A stretch of 64,000 bases of DNA from Amoeboaphelidium protococcarum (taxonomy: Eukaryota; Aphelidiomycota; Aphelidea), in assembly GCA_023515745.1 (NCBI GenBank), contig JALECJ010000002.1:62001-126000 (forward strand). Reading direction: 5' to 3'. This document shows, one piece after another, positions 50,121 to 61,657 of this stretch. Both the position numbers and the translations under genes were made by a program. Under the pieces are notes generated by a model. The model saw only the letters and a list, made by a program, of their open reading frames with translations, searched no databases and was not told where the DNA came from. Numbering within the stretch: position 1 is the stretch's first letter; every line of letters starts with the position of its first letter.

Positions 50121-51518
50121 ATGTCTTCGCTGATATTAAAACGATTGTCTATTCCAGTGGGGATATCCCTAATAACGTATGCTAGTGTTAAATATACCGC
50201 GGAGAAGGAGCGTGGACTGGTTTATGGACATAGAGATCGTTCTCAGGTGGAGCCTCACATTTCATCAGATCTCAAAGTGTTGGTTCTGAAAAGCTTACCT
50301 TTCCGATCTATAAGTCGATTATGGGGCTACGTGAATAATCAATATGAATTGCCTGTATTTATGCGTGAATTCATATACTCCTCATGGATGAAGGCGTTCG
50401 ATGGGCATCCGCAGGAGATGGAAAAGCTGTATGTAGAGTATCGAAATTTGGGAGAGTTTTTCACTCGGCGACTCCGACCAGGCTGTCGACCTGTCCATCC
50501 ATAAGCAGAGCTAGTATCTCCCGCTGATTGTAAAGTGCTGCATTATGGTCCGGTGGAAGGCTAATCGCTAGAGCAGATTAAAGGTGTCACATTCTCAATG
50601 GATGCTTTTCTAGGTGTTGGTTCAAGTTTATAATCGTCATAATCTGCCAAGTAAATAAGAAGCAACGCGGTTGATGGAAGCAGATATCATACGCTCCCAT
50701 TCGATAGTGAGAATAATAGATTGTACCACGTCGTCCTGTATCTTGGACCGGGGGATTATCACAGATTCCACTCACCGGCAGAGTGGCAGGTTGAGAGACT
50801 GAAGCATTTTGGTGGGCGTCTGTTCTCAGTCGCACCCGCCGTGATAAAGATGGTGCGTGGTCTATTTGTCCTCAATGAACGCGTCGTAATGCTGGGCGAT
50901 TGGCGATATGGCTTCTTTGCTATGGCCGCGGTCGGTGCTACAAATGTTGGATCTATTGAGCTGGTATTTGATAAATCTCTCCGCACTAACAAGTGGATTA
51001 AAGGCAAGTTTGGTTCATATGAGGAGAAGGTATTTTGTGGTTCTACGAAGAATAGCGATGGTGACAATTTCAAAGATCAAATGTAAGGTGATGTTAATAC
51101 TGATCATCAACCGAGATCAAAGGTTGTAAAGTTGCATCATGAATAGGAAGATGAAGAGGAGTCAGTGGCAGACTAGATGATGGACATGATTGATCCGCCA
51201 GAGGAAGATGTTGAATTGCATGTTAGTGATGAATTGGATTAGAGTGAAGATGTTTAGAACAGTGGCGGTGGATTACTATTCCGTAAAGGAGATGAAGTTG
51301 GACTATTTAATTTGGGATCGTCGATAATTTTGGTATTTGAAGCGCCGAAGGACTTCAGATTTTGTATTAAAGAAGGTTAAAAGTTGAATTATGGACAAAT
51401 TATTGGCTCTTGTGACTCCAAGTTGGTGCCCGAGTAATACCCACCATCTAATCATCCACCTCTACATTCTCAAAGTGAAGTTGATCAGTACCTAAAAGAT
51501 CGCGATGCTTCTCTTTGA
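50121..51518 (+). CDS. PSD1: Phosphatidylserine decarboxylase
   Basis: Pyruvoyl-dependent enzyme that makes phosphatidylethanolamine. 465 aa, single exon. Motifs: '[14 protein letters not shown]', '[13 protein letters not shown]', '[17 protein letters not shown]', 'GGRLFSVAP', 'LFVLNERVV', '[12 protein letters not shown]', and the self-cleavage site 'LGSS' (residues 398-401, pyruvoyl Ser expected at 400 or 401) followed by 'IILVFEAP'. An acidic Gln-rich insert of about 60 residues separates the core from the cleavage site. The N-terminus is hydrophobic and basic, consistent with the mitochondrial inner membrane. Reading through TAA/TAG at 50620-50660 keeps one frame without an intron. Stop TGA at 51516-51518. 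Confidence 0.93.
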
Positions 51519-51643
51519 TTCTTATAAGCAGAGTTATTGAACTTGGTGCAAAATTACAATTTAATAAAAATAAGCTTTTTGAATTTGAATAAAATTTTAT
51601 TGCTCTATCATTAACCATTTGGATTTAAAGACTCATCAACTGA

Positions 51644-52972
51644 TCAATCAATATGGGCCTCTTTCGCAGCATTCTGAGACTGATGGTTAGAATGAGCGAC
51701 GCCTCGTCGAGAGAATACATCGACATAATAACACGCACCATTCCATATACTGATGGTAAGCACAATAATAAGGAAGGCTGAGTGCAGGTAGAAACTAGAG
51801 TAAAACAGGCAAGTGGGCATCAGAGTCAAGATCGCGTACATAAACTACCAGAATATGAACAGAGCCTACTACTTGAAATGAACATATCTTGAATCATCCG
51901 ACGGTGACTGTGGAGCAGCAGTAGTAGTAGAACCAGAAGTGGCGGGAAGTGTGCACAGGACATACATCAGGTTCTTACTTTTCTAATTTCTCGATGGATC
52001 CAGCAACCAGCTATAACTTGTGATCCTTGCACCATTTAAAACTTTGTCCTGTTTTGCAATGTATATTCCAATCACATACAAAGTCTGCCATAGAATGTAG
52101 TACAGCAACGAGTATATCATCGAAGCAAGGAATGGCATGTGTTACTACTGCGACAAGGGATTAGAGCCATGTGTAAGGTGTTCACTTATATCATGCGCTA
52201 TATCACTGGAGTTACTAAAAGATGCCGATTCATGAGATACTGACGACACACTATTATCATTCATCCATCTAAGCGTGTAAACAGTGATAGATGGTGCAAT
52301 GTGAATGAATAGACTAGTCACCTTGTCAAGTGAATGAAATACTAAAGAATTACGCCATGCCAGAATAGCCCACAACACTGGTCCCTGACTCAAGCAAAAT
52401 ACAGCCATATAGAGAACCTAGCTCTGCGGGGATATATAGAGCCACCACAGGGTGAGAAAGTTGACAAAGTAGCACAAGTCAAAGCAGAAATAATGCAGAC
52501 TCTACCGCTTGTATGTGAACCACCTGATCGTCAGTAGCACTATACTATGCAGCGAATACCAGAGAGAAATATGCTGCGGATACTTGCCCACAATAAATGC
52601 ACATATCCATATAATAGAGACACCAAGAACGAATGCAATCTTCTCAGTCAACTATTTCGTCTCCTTCCGATTAAGCTTCAAAAGCACCCGATCGTGACTC
52701 TATTTGATTGAATCTGATATCTTTTGCGCAGAGGCTCTCAATTTACTGCGACCACCAGCTTATTTCCCATAGTAATCTTCTGCATCAGGCAATCTCTTAT
52801 TTTGTGGACGTGAACCAATAACCAGATTGAATATATCAGAATAAAATGCATATGAGGACCGACTCCTATTAGCTTACTCTTCTGACCATTCCAGCTCGAA
52901 ATCCATAAATTCACCATCCTCTTCATCCTCTGTAGTATGAGTAGAATTTTAATAACTATTACCCGTGCTCAT
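51644..52972 (-). CDS. GPC1: Glycerophosphocholine acyltransferase Gpc1
   Basis: Acylates glycerophosphocholine to lysophosphatidylcholine in ER membranes. 442 aa, single exon. The family's polytopic core is clear: 'YFCFDLCYFVNFLTL', 'GPVLWAILAWRNSLVFHSLDKVTSLFIH', several further helices, and a conserved hydrophilic loop pattern. The N-terminal ~70 residues are acidic and polar. The C-terminal tail is short and polar. About ten TAA/TAG codons fall inside, including TAG TAA next to each other. Convergent with PSD (125 bp between stops), so two phospholipid genes are neighbours. Stop TGA is at 51644-51646. Confidence 0.85.
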
Positions 52973-53212
52973 TATTCTCCTTCAGTTATTATTGATAAAA
53001 GTAGAAGCCTATACCGTAAAAGAGAAAGATGAATGGAACGCTTTGTGAATTGGTTTGAAATGAAAACAGAAAAATGGGAGCGACGCGTTTCAGAGAAATG
53101 ACTCACGCAGATCTCAATATTAATATGAAGATTATCATCATATCATAGTGGTGATCTCATAAAATAGCAATTGATATGGAATATTCCGTAATGTACAGAT
53201 TTATAATTCAAA

Positions 53213-53656
53213 TCATTCCAAAAGTTTCATGAGTGCCTTCTCAGCTTCAGACGGTTCAAATAATAAATCATCGAGCGATTATTTCTAATAACTTGCCTGA
53301 CTTTTAGAGCTGCTACTTTGTTATTACAGATCTTTGGAAGGAGGAGCATTGATGACTTTATCCAACACGTCGTCCTCCGCTATTGAGTGTGAAGTATCCA
53401 CGACGTTTATTGACGGCTAGCTATCGGTTTAAGCTAAATTTCGGTTCAATTTATACGCCATCGTATGCAACTGATCAGCTGTCATTTTCATGGATGAGAA
53501 TTCAATTTACTATTACAGCTTTGCTGCACTATGCTCACGCGCCCGCCGTTCAGTGCTAATTCTGTGCAAAGCAGGCTATGTATCCATCAGTACATTTAGC
53601 TCTTTAAATCCGATAGATAATTTTGACGCGGTAGACTACAAATAATTGTACATCAT
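53213..53656 (-). CDS. Hypothetical coiled-coil protein, 147 aa
   Basis: Open frame with two adjacent start Met codons (53656 and 53653), reading through several TAA/TAG to TGA 53213-53215. The first ~85 residues form a likely helix with heptads ('KLSIGFKELNVLMDTQ', 'EHSAAKLQQQIEFSSMKMTADQL'); the second half is acidic and Ser-rich, ending in a helical 'EPSEAEKALMKLLE'. It could be a small subunit of a tethering or kinetochore complex; I do not recognise it. Divergent from the 301-aa gene with a 341-bp spacer. Confidence 0.6.
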
Positions 53657-53997
53657 TGAAATCGAGGTGTCATTAAATATCATACTTAAATGCCATTCTG
53701 GTGAGCCTATATATTCTAATGCAATGTCAGCATATTTTCATGCCACCTTTCAAATTGTCGCTCTACGTCAGACATTATATTACGCCGATCTTTTTATTGC
53801 TATAAATATTGTCAATTCAATTTTGATTCGATTTAAATAGAAAATTCAATTAGTAAGCGAATCCGCACAATTGAATGATCCCATTTTGGGAAGAATGTGG
53901 CTCCTGTTAGATCAGCATTAAACAACATCTTATATCTAAAGTGACTTTTTCTTTTTACCACAAACGAAATATATATATATCTCTTATACAAAATATA
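53657..53997. other. Bidirectional promoter region
   Basis: No coding similarity seen. AT-rich, with an (AT)n run near 53971-53980. Confidence 0.4.
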
Positions 53998-54903
53998 ATG
54001 GCAATTTTAAACTCAAACTCAGAGGTATAGGCTTAGCCAACTTAGCAGCCAAGAATCCATGTGTTTATTGATCCCAACACTGGAAGGCTGATTTCCGATG
54101 CTGACGCGTTTAATGAGCCTGATCCACGTCAAGTAGAGTAGTCGCGTGAACGTTAAACTACACCTGCTGATATGGCTGAAGATACCGTACCGCATCCTGA
54201 GGTGAATAATGTTTCTGCCGTTACGTAGCGATTGGTGGGTAGATTGTCTGTTAGAAACAGCGATCAAGTCACTTTGGAAGACATTGATTCTCAAATCGAT
54301 GATTTAAGAACATATTATCAACGTATATCAAGTCATTTGGAAGATCAATTGAGTCAAGAGAGAAGAATGGATGAGACAACAGGTGAAGACACCGTGCAGT
54401 AGAATCGTCCTCAAACAGCGGGCAGAGGCCCAAATGATATTTTCTCACGTCGCAACTCGGATTCTCATGAGGAATCAGTGGTAATAACAAACTAAAGTCT
54501 GGTAGAAGAATCTATGCGCTCAGAAGAGCTGGCAAATTATTCCCGTCGCGCTATGGAGAGAATGATGGTGAGGGAGCGTGAATTCTGGCAACGCGTTGAT
54601 AATGTCATCAACGAGTTCACACATGGCAGAGCTAATGTGAACACCGCTGCTTCGTACACTGAAGAGGATTTTGCCAACGGCGTGTTTCCTGAACATTTGC
54701 AGATCAACAGTAGCGGAATGTATCCACAGTCATTGACATAGATGCACTAATGGTCTGCCAATAATAATAATAATCAAGATTGTAAATCTCCATCCGAAGA
54801 TGTGGACAATCATCCGTTTCTCCGTGCGGGTAGCCATCATCTTGGAGCAGACCGCGTGGCGTCAAAATCAGTGTCCAATCGGCTGGAACAAATCGGCCGC
54901 TGA
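53998..54903 (+). CDS. Hypothetical acidic/Arg-rich protein, 301 aa
   Basis: An open frame from ATG 53998 to TGA 54901-54903. The middle contains a helix ('LEDIDSQIDDLRTYYQRISSHLEDQL') and the most ordered segment is 'SRRAMERMMVREREFWQRVDNVINEF'. Low-complexity flanks are rich in Gln, Asn, Ser and Glu. No family recognised. It lies 266 bp upstream of the histidine kinase in the same direction; a link is not implied. Confidence 0.6.
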
Positions 54904-55169
54904 GTCACAAATGCTCGACAAACCAAAGCCTAGGCCCCGTCGCTCTTCCCCGGGATCTAGACTTTCATTATTACACTGCCTTTTGATCTCTTTGATTGTA
55001 TTCGCAGTGAAAAGTGATAAAGATTTCGCTTATCAATACAAATTTTAGTTTGTTTATATTCGGCCATATTGATTGTATTTACAGATCTTTTGGCCCTTCG
55101 ATTTCGTCATCTACATTCTGTTTATTACAACTATTTCTCAGCACTGATTGGTAATAGCTTATTGAGAAG

Positions 55170-57683
55170 ATGCGGAGTCATAGCTGTGACTAGACTATTG
55201 TTGAAGTGGAATCTATTCAAAGAAGTGGAATCATATAGCCAACAAGGATTAAGCGATTGTCTATTAGGAGTTTGAGACGTTTTACAAAGTTTACCTGCTA
55301 TTTTAAGATTATCTGTGAGCACTGTCTCGCTGAGTTTTGTCGTCTGAAGAGGCGGACCGATCGAATCGATGTACGGTTGTATGGCTACTTCTACGACCTC
55401 ATAATAGGTGTTGTCTGCTGTCTTGCTCAGCTGGCATACTTTATGTTATGGTAATCTCTGTTCGCTGCTAATCTTGGCGCCATATGGCCTGCAGACACTG
55501 GATTGGTATTTGTTATAATAATTTTGATTGTTGATCGGTCGAGATATCGGATGGAGCTGCACTATGACGATGCTGAGAAGCAGCGGTTGATCAGAGAGAA
55601 TACATCTAAGCGCTTAGTAATAGCCGTGTTCTTTCTGTTCAGTGCTCTGCTTATAAGAACAGTGGTGTGGAATCCATTTGTTAGTAGTCTTTGTATATGT
55701 CTTACCAAGACATTGATTGTTTATATGTTTGCACTCTCCTTGCTTTGGGCATCAATCCGTTATTCAACGGCGCAGTAGGGAACTGTATTGGCTGAGAGGA
55801 GGATAGCTTTTGTGTTTGTCGCCTCATCTATCATATCGGGACTTGCTGTGGTTGGAGCTTGTGCTGGTTGGCAGCTATACTTTGAGCCTGAAAAGTACTA
55901 CGAGTAATATGATTTGGTTGTATACACGGTCAAGTTGGCAGCCTCATACTTTGTCGGTACCTTCCTCTTTGCTCCACTCGCTCTTACGGTGAAAGCTACA
56001 AGCTTGAAGAAGCTTTGGCGCCGGAGGTTGCGAGTTATTGCAGTCTTGTGTATAATTACCACCATCGTTGTGATTGAAATTATAATACCTCCGCTACTTA
56101 CTAACACTACGCTATTTTATGGAGACACCGTAAACTATTTGGCGCATTTTCTATGTTTCCCATTGGTCATTGCATGTGGTCTACTCATTGGACACTTGGG
56201 TTACAAGCTAAGCAATTGTGCACTCGGTTGCAGTGGATTATACGTTATACTACGTTCTGCGGACTCGGGAACTTAGGAACAGCTTGATCAAGTCATGCTC
56301 AAGGTTATAAAGTTGATGATATTCGTGTTGGTGATATTCTTTACTGCATTAGCTTTTGCTGCTATCTAAATGGAGAAAAGGAAGGCTTACCAGGAGACTC
56401 TTATAGCCAAGTAGCAAGCCGAGTTGAGTAACTTGTAAAAGACTCGATTTATGAGCTTTCTCTGTCATGAGCTTCGGAATCCTTTACATGCAATATTAAA
56501 TATGGTTGAATTTATTCACGACGAGGCTGACATTAATAATAGTTCAGATGTAGAGTCTCGAACAGTTGTCAAGTATGAGGACTTCGAGTCAATGACGCAG
56601 GCTATAAAAGTCTCTACCGAGTACATGTCGAATTTGATTAATGATGTTTTGGATAGTGGAAAATTTGAGAGTGGTAAAGTTCAGCTGGATTCTATACCAA
56701 CTGATGTACGAGAATTATCTTAAAAGATTGTGAAGCCTATTGTTGAGCAGCTAAAATTGAAAGGCGTCGAGTTTGATTTGAGAATTGCAGATAGTCTTCC
56801 CGCTTATATTCTAATAGATCCGACTAGATTTCAGCAGATCCTGTTGAATATGTTGTCTAATGCGGCCAAGTTTACTCAGTCTGGTGGTCAAATTGTGTGC
56901 AGCTTGACTTCCGTTGCATCGTCATTATCAGAATCATCGAATGGCAATTATATTGATTTTATTGTTCAGGTGCGAGATACTGGTATAGGAATGTCATAGG
57001 AAGAAGTGGATGAGCTATTTTAGCCTTATGCACAAGCTTCCGTATCCACATCGAGGGTTTTTGGAGGCTCTGGACTTGGACTCTCTATTGTAAAGTAGAT
57101 TGTAGATCTTATGCATGGTACCATAAATGTTTAAAGTCAGGTGGGCAAGGGATCCACGTTTACCATCACATTACCTGTTGAATTCTGCTTGCTGAACAAG
57201 GCGAACAATCCTTAGTCAACTGAGTCTTTATAAACGTCGAGCGACAGTCATTAATCCAAAATTTTTGGAACATAAATCTCGTAGAACAAAGCTATTCTTG
57301 TCGTTGATGACTCTTAGATTAATAGAGCCATAATCGTGCGAATGCTCAAGAGCATAGAGTTTACTAATATCACGGAAGCCGACAATGGGCGATCTGCTGT
57401 AGATTTAATTAAGCAAGGGGCACATTATGATTTAGTATTAATGGACATATAGATGCCTGTAATGACAGGATTTGAAGCTATCGAACTGATTAGGAATGAG
57501 CTTGGACTGGGAAAATCAGATTTACCTGTTGTCGCCATAACTGCCAATTTGGTAAACTAAAATCACAATGATCAGTATGAGATTGACTCGCTGGCCGCCT
57601 TTAATGATGTGTATGGAAAGCCTTTTAAGAAGGATTAATTAGTTCATATCCTACAAAAATATGATTTATTCAGTAAGAACTGA
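55170..57683 (+). CDS. Hybrid histidine kinase with multi-pass membrane region and receiver domain
   Basis: Two-component phosphorelay sensor, 837 aa, single exon. Order: about 8 hydrophobic helices (residues ~60-430), a short coiled linker, the dimerisation/phosphoacceptor H-box 'FLCHELRNPLHAI' (His433), ATPase motifs N 'LNMLSNAAKF', G1 'DTGIGMS', F 'LFQPYAQAS' and G2 'GGSGLGLSIV', then a receiver domain with 'ILVVDDSQINR', phosphoacceptor 'LVLMDIQMPVMTG' (Asp759) and 'KPFKKDQL'. Gln in 'IQMP' is TAG at 57450-57452 and Gln in 'LFQPY' is TAG, both near-invariant in this family. The upstream Met was chosen because TGA codons lie just before it. A spliced 5' exon is possible. Confidence 0.9.
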
Positions 57684-57829
57684 GTCCTGCTCATAAATAT
57701 ATTAATATGCGAATTTACAAATCGTTTTATGTTTGATTTTTTCTCAATTTCATGTCTTACTGATCAATCGGTGTCAAGAGAATCCCGATCGTCTTTATAG
57801 TAGTTTATCGATAACCAGATTCAAAGAGG

Positions 57830-58658
57830 ATGGACTTACGGTTGGTAACATACAATGTTAGCGCGTGGAATGTTAGCGAACAACACTCAATATCCTTATC
57901 TCACAAACTTTCTAAAATTGTGGATATACTGGCTGGTAGCAGAGCTGACGTGATTTGTCTGCAGGAAGCCACTTCAGTATTGATTTAGCTCATTATGAAC
58001 CGTACTGATTATCAACTGGTTGGTCAGGTAACATCTTATTGCGAGTAATGTGTACTGCTGGTGAATCGCTTAATTAAAAGTTCTCTTATGAAGGTAAGAG
58101 AGATGGATTGCGCATTAGTCGCCGATTTTAACTACCCATTCGCGATTGATTTGACTGATGATGAAGCTAATAATAGTTCTCAAGGTGAGACGTAACTCAT
58201 ACGAATAGCAGCTGTGCATTTCGCTCCGTTCAAAGAGGGTGGCCAGGAAAGGCTTCTGTAGATGGCGAATATTCTGAAGCTGCCTCTCAGTGATGCTAAC
58301 GGGAACGGGTAATTGAAAGTCAAACATCTGATCGTTGCAGGAGATGCAAACGTACGAGCTGATGAGGTGAAGACTATGCTGAGACTCTCTAAAAGTTTGC
58401 ATTAGGAATTACACGATTTAGTCGATGATTTAGATACAACATCTGATGGTCTGAAACCGTTTTACACCTGGAATAGTTTCAAGAATCGATATCACGGAAA
58501 TGGCGCGTTCCAGTTTTCAATGCCGTTTTGATCGCGTTCTCTTGTCCTCTGAACTGGTAGCCTTAGAGCACAAACTTGTGGGAGACAAGTATTACCAAGG
58601 TGGTTATCTGAGTGATCATTTTGGCATGGATGTTGTCATTCGTATTCCTCTTCCTTGA
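57830..58658 (+). CDS. Endonuclease/exonuclease/phosphatase-fold protein with apparent 1-nt frameshift
   Basis: The first frame (57830-58531) encodes an EEP fold: 'LRLVTYNVSAWNV', 'ADVICLQEATS', 'YEQCVLLVN'-type strand, 'HLIVAGDANVRADE', 'TSDGLKPFYTWNSFKNRYHG'. It then hits TGA at 58529-58531, but the next frame continues at once with the conserved C-terminal part 'CRFDRVLLSSELV' and 'YLSDHFGMDVVIRI', ending at TGA 58656-58658. Removing one T from the TTTT run at 58514-58517 would join the frames as '...FQFQCRFDRV'. It may be a sequencing error, a recent pseudogenising mutation, or an unrecognised splice. The Tyr/Asp/His active-site pattern (N, E, D, SDH) is otherwise present, so function was likely intact. 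Confidence 0.8.
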
Positions 58659-59043
58659 TACGGATGTTTCAAGCTGTTCGTTGATAGATGAATCTTCTGT
58701 TTAATGACATAATGACATTTCAGTATTGCTCATTTCAAATGTTATGATCTTGTTTACTTTTTAATGTTTTATATTGTAACTTTAATTGAATAAAAGTCTT
58801 AGTTAAAATGCTACATTTTATCTGTGGATTTGCTTTAAACGAGTTTCATTTGGCTCTCTCTCTAAGTGGTGGCGTTGTTGTTAGAATCTGTGATGATTAA
58901 AGTGGCTGAAACCACGCGGTATTACGTTCTCAGTTAAAATTGTCGTTCCCAAGGCGCATTTAATCAGGACTGGCGGACAGGTGTATCTTCTTTATTTCAT
59001 TTAAAAGTTGAAACTTGAACATTTGCACAATTAACAATTGACA
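58659..59043. other. Intergenic region upstream of the 478-aa membrane protein
   Basis: No coding similarity recognised; AT-rich with several short homopolymer runs. Confidence 0.4.
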
Positions 59044-60480
59044 ATGGTTACAGCGGTGAAGTAGTAGTTAACCGAGCAAAAGTCCCAACAACCTAAGGAG
59101 GTGTTTGCGAATGATTTGTGGACACGGTACTCGTCTGCGTCTATTAGTGTTTTAGGCGTTCAAGTGAAGCTGTCTTTTGGAGTGTTGATGCTGTCAAGTA
59201 TTGTTTCTGCAGTGGTGATTGCTTATCTTAATGCTCCTAATGGTTCCGACTTGGGGCAATGGCTCCTTGATCTGACTAACGGCGCTCCAGCACGTGGACA
59301 ACTTGGTTTTGGTCGCTTTGTGATCTATGGTACTACATTCCCTTTTGAGTACCCATTTAGACTGCTGAAGCGCAATTTCCCTAGTATAATTACACCTTGG
59401 ACTTGCTATTTACTGCATCAGACTGGACAATTCTACATTTTGACTCAGGCACGTCGCGCTCATAAACGCGGTGATTTGGAGTGGACTTCCCTGTTCGAAT
59501 CTGGTTGGAACCCATACGCTCTGTCTATGCTCAAACTCAATGTTGCATTCGCACTATTGCATTATGTCCAAGGATACTTCTTTTATGATGGACTGGCTGC
59601 TAGTTTTCCAGAGATAAGTACTCTATTTGCAGGTGTTACATCTCTAATTATGCCAATGATCTTTGAGATTAGACGTCGTGGTTTGGTTTTTACTTGGATT
59701 CCAGCGAATGGCAAGTCCAAGATTGTGTCTTTTGCAGATCACACTGGCAAGTATCATGGTTACCTGGCGTCTTTTGGAATAACTCTGACGTTCTGGTATC
59801 ATTGCTTTGAGAGCACATTTGCCCACATGACTGGATTCATTCATATCTTCTTGTTATTCTGGCAGTCGTCAATGCTGTATCACAGGGAGCATAAGAACAA
59901 GTACTGGACCGCGTTTGCTCTTGAAATGTGGATCATACTGCATGCTACTGTTGTTGCATTCTTCCAGGGTATCATGGATGGTCTGCTGTACAGAATGTTC
60001 TTCTTCAGTTTTGTATTCCTGTTTATGATGTCTACCTTTTGGGGACTGCCTATTGTTGTACGTTATCTGAATGGTTGGTCAGTGGAAGAGTATTAGTAGC
60101 ATGCATTAAAGAACAATGCTGGAATTATAGCAACCTATGAAGGCGTTGACTAAAAGCTGAGACAGTAGCGTTTTTGGACACTTTTATCGGTTATGCTTGT
60201 CATTTACGCAGCCTGCGTGTACAGCGCATATTCAAGTGCTGGATAACTGCTGTATTGGCCAATGATTTTTGGTTTGCCGTCATTGTACTACTTTTTTATT
60301 GCTTGGTACTATGGATTCTACTACTTGGGTAAACGCATCGACGCTTCAGAATGGGGCGAATAGAATCGCGGTTCTAAGCAATGGCTGAATGTAATGTTTG
60401 GTGTAGGGGCACTGAGTCTGCTATCTATAATGTTTCTGGCTGAGCTAATTTATCGCCAATTCGTACCATACTCGCGTTGA
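59044..60480 (+). CDS. Hypothetical polytopic membrane protein, 478 aa
   Basis: Open frame from ATG 59044 (sequence starts MVTAVKQQLTEQ, with TAG TAG in the first ten codons) to TGA 60478-60480. It is rich in Phe, Tyr, Trp and Leu, with around eight to ten hydrophobic segments, e.g. 'LSFGVLMLSSIVSAVVIAYL', 'GFIHIFLLFWQSSMLY', 'EMWIILHATVVAFFQG', 'WTLLSVMLVIYAACVY'. Short His-containing loops ('HQTG', 'FADHTGKYHG', 'HREHKNKYW') could bind a metal or lipid head group. I do not recognise the family; a lipid-metabolising or transporter role is possible but unproven. Confidence 0.75.
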
Positions 60481-60589
60481 TCCCTCTAGCACTATTAATG
60501 AAGATGGTCAACTATAAATGAAGTTGAAAATCAAAGTTTATTAATTAAGTATTAAATTGCAATTCACTCTTCACATTAAGAAAACATAT

Positions 60590-61483
60590 TCAACGACGAC
60601 GGCCACCACGTCTACGACGATGATGGTGATGACGGTGATGACTGGAACTGTGGTGATGTCCATGACCATGATTGCTCATGTCGTATCTTTCGTCAAACAG
60701 AGCGCAAAGACAGACAATGAACGCAGCGTCGGCATTAGGATTTACTGTCAGATAATACGTGTCTACATTCAGAACCAGATTGGTGAGAAATGCAGAAACA
60801 CTTTCCAACGGTCTTTGTTTTGTTACTTTGGCAACCAAAAATTCGCTGCCGGATCTGACATCAAAGACATCAAAGTCTTGATCTGCATAGGTGCCTCTCA
60901 GTATAAAGTCAGGATTAGGAGTCTAATTATCTTTTAAATATATCTTGACTTTCGGCATCCACGACCAGAATACAGGTTAAAAACGGAATACTTCATGCTC
61001 TTCACCCTTTTAAAAGTACGCCTGATACTTACCACTAAAGCTGAAGAATGGTCTTTTCATGTGCAGAATAGGCTAGTTATACGTGTCAATTAGAGCTTTT
61101 TTGCCACTAAATGAGAAGATGCTACTAAATTTGAACCACATTCGTCCTTCTTAATCATGCACAGTATAGTCCTAACTCTAACCCAGCATAGGTACATTTT
61201 GCATCACGAAAGTAGTTTACTTATCCATACAGAATTTGGCATCAATCACCGGCATCTTGGCAATTGAAACCGGCGGTGGGGCACTTAGCATGACTCCAGG
61301 GGCTTGGTTCATTGCTGCTGGATACTATTATATGCTATTCAATTACTGAGGCTGATAAGATACTCCTGGATTCTGATAAAGGTTGGGAGCACTGTATAGC
61401 GGTTAAACTTAATTGCCTTGAGCATTCGCTTGGTTCATCTGCATGTGATACGCATCATTCTAATACTGAAGTTTAGCATCCAT
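60590..61483 (-). CDS. LURP-one-related (LOR) protein with His/Arg-rich tail
   Basis: 297 aa, single exon. The N-terminal ~90 residues are low complexity (Gln/Asn/Pro). The LOR beta-barrel (tubby-like/scramblase fold) follows: 'FVMQNVPMLGQSQDYTVHDQEG', 'KALIDTYNQPILHMKR', 'FILRGTYADQDFDVFDVRSGSEFLVAKVTKQR', 'VDTYYLTVNPNADAAFIVCLCALFDERY'. It ends in a striking 'HGHGHHHSSSHHRHHHH' run followed by 'RRRRGGRRR'. A clear paralogue (62993-63805) lies nearby, also on the minus strand. Both begin MDAK. TAA/TAG Gln are frequent. Stop TGA is at 60590-60592. Function of LOR proteins in this lineage is not established. Confidence 0.85.
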
Positions 61484-61657
61484 TCTTGACGCGTCAGTTA
61501 ACACTAATTTATACTTGTATCTTGTGTGATGAATATAAAGAAGATTTTGTAGTAATATAGAAATCATAATCATGAAAATACATGTTGCCATGTATTGATG
61601 ATAAGCCAATCAGAGTATTCAAGCATAATACCATCGACTTCTACGCAGTACAAAACC

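Noticed and set aside
60557-60937. Plus-strand 126-codon ORF over the LOR gene
   Set aside because: Antisense to the His-rich tail and LOR domain; repetitive Thr/Met content comes from the reverse of His/Arg codons.
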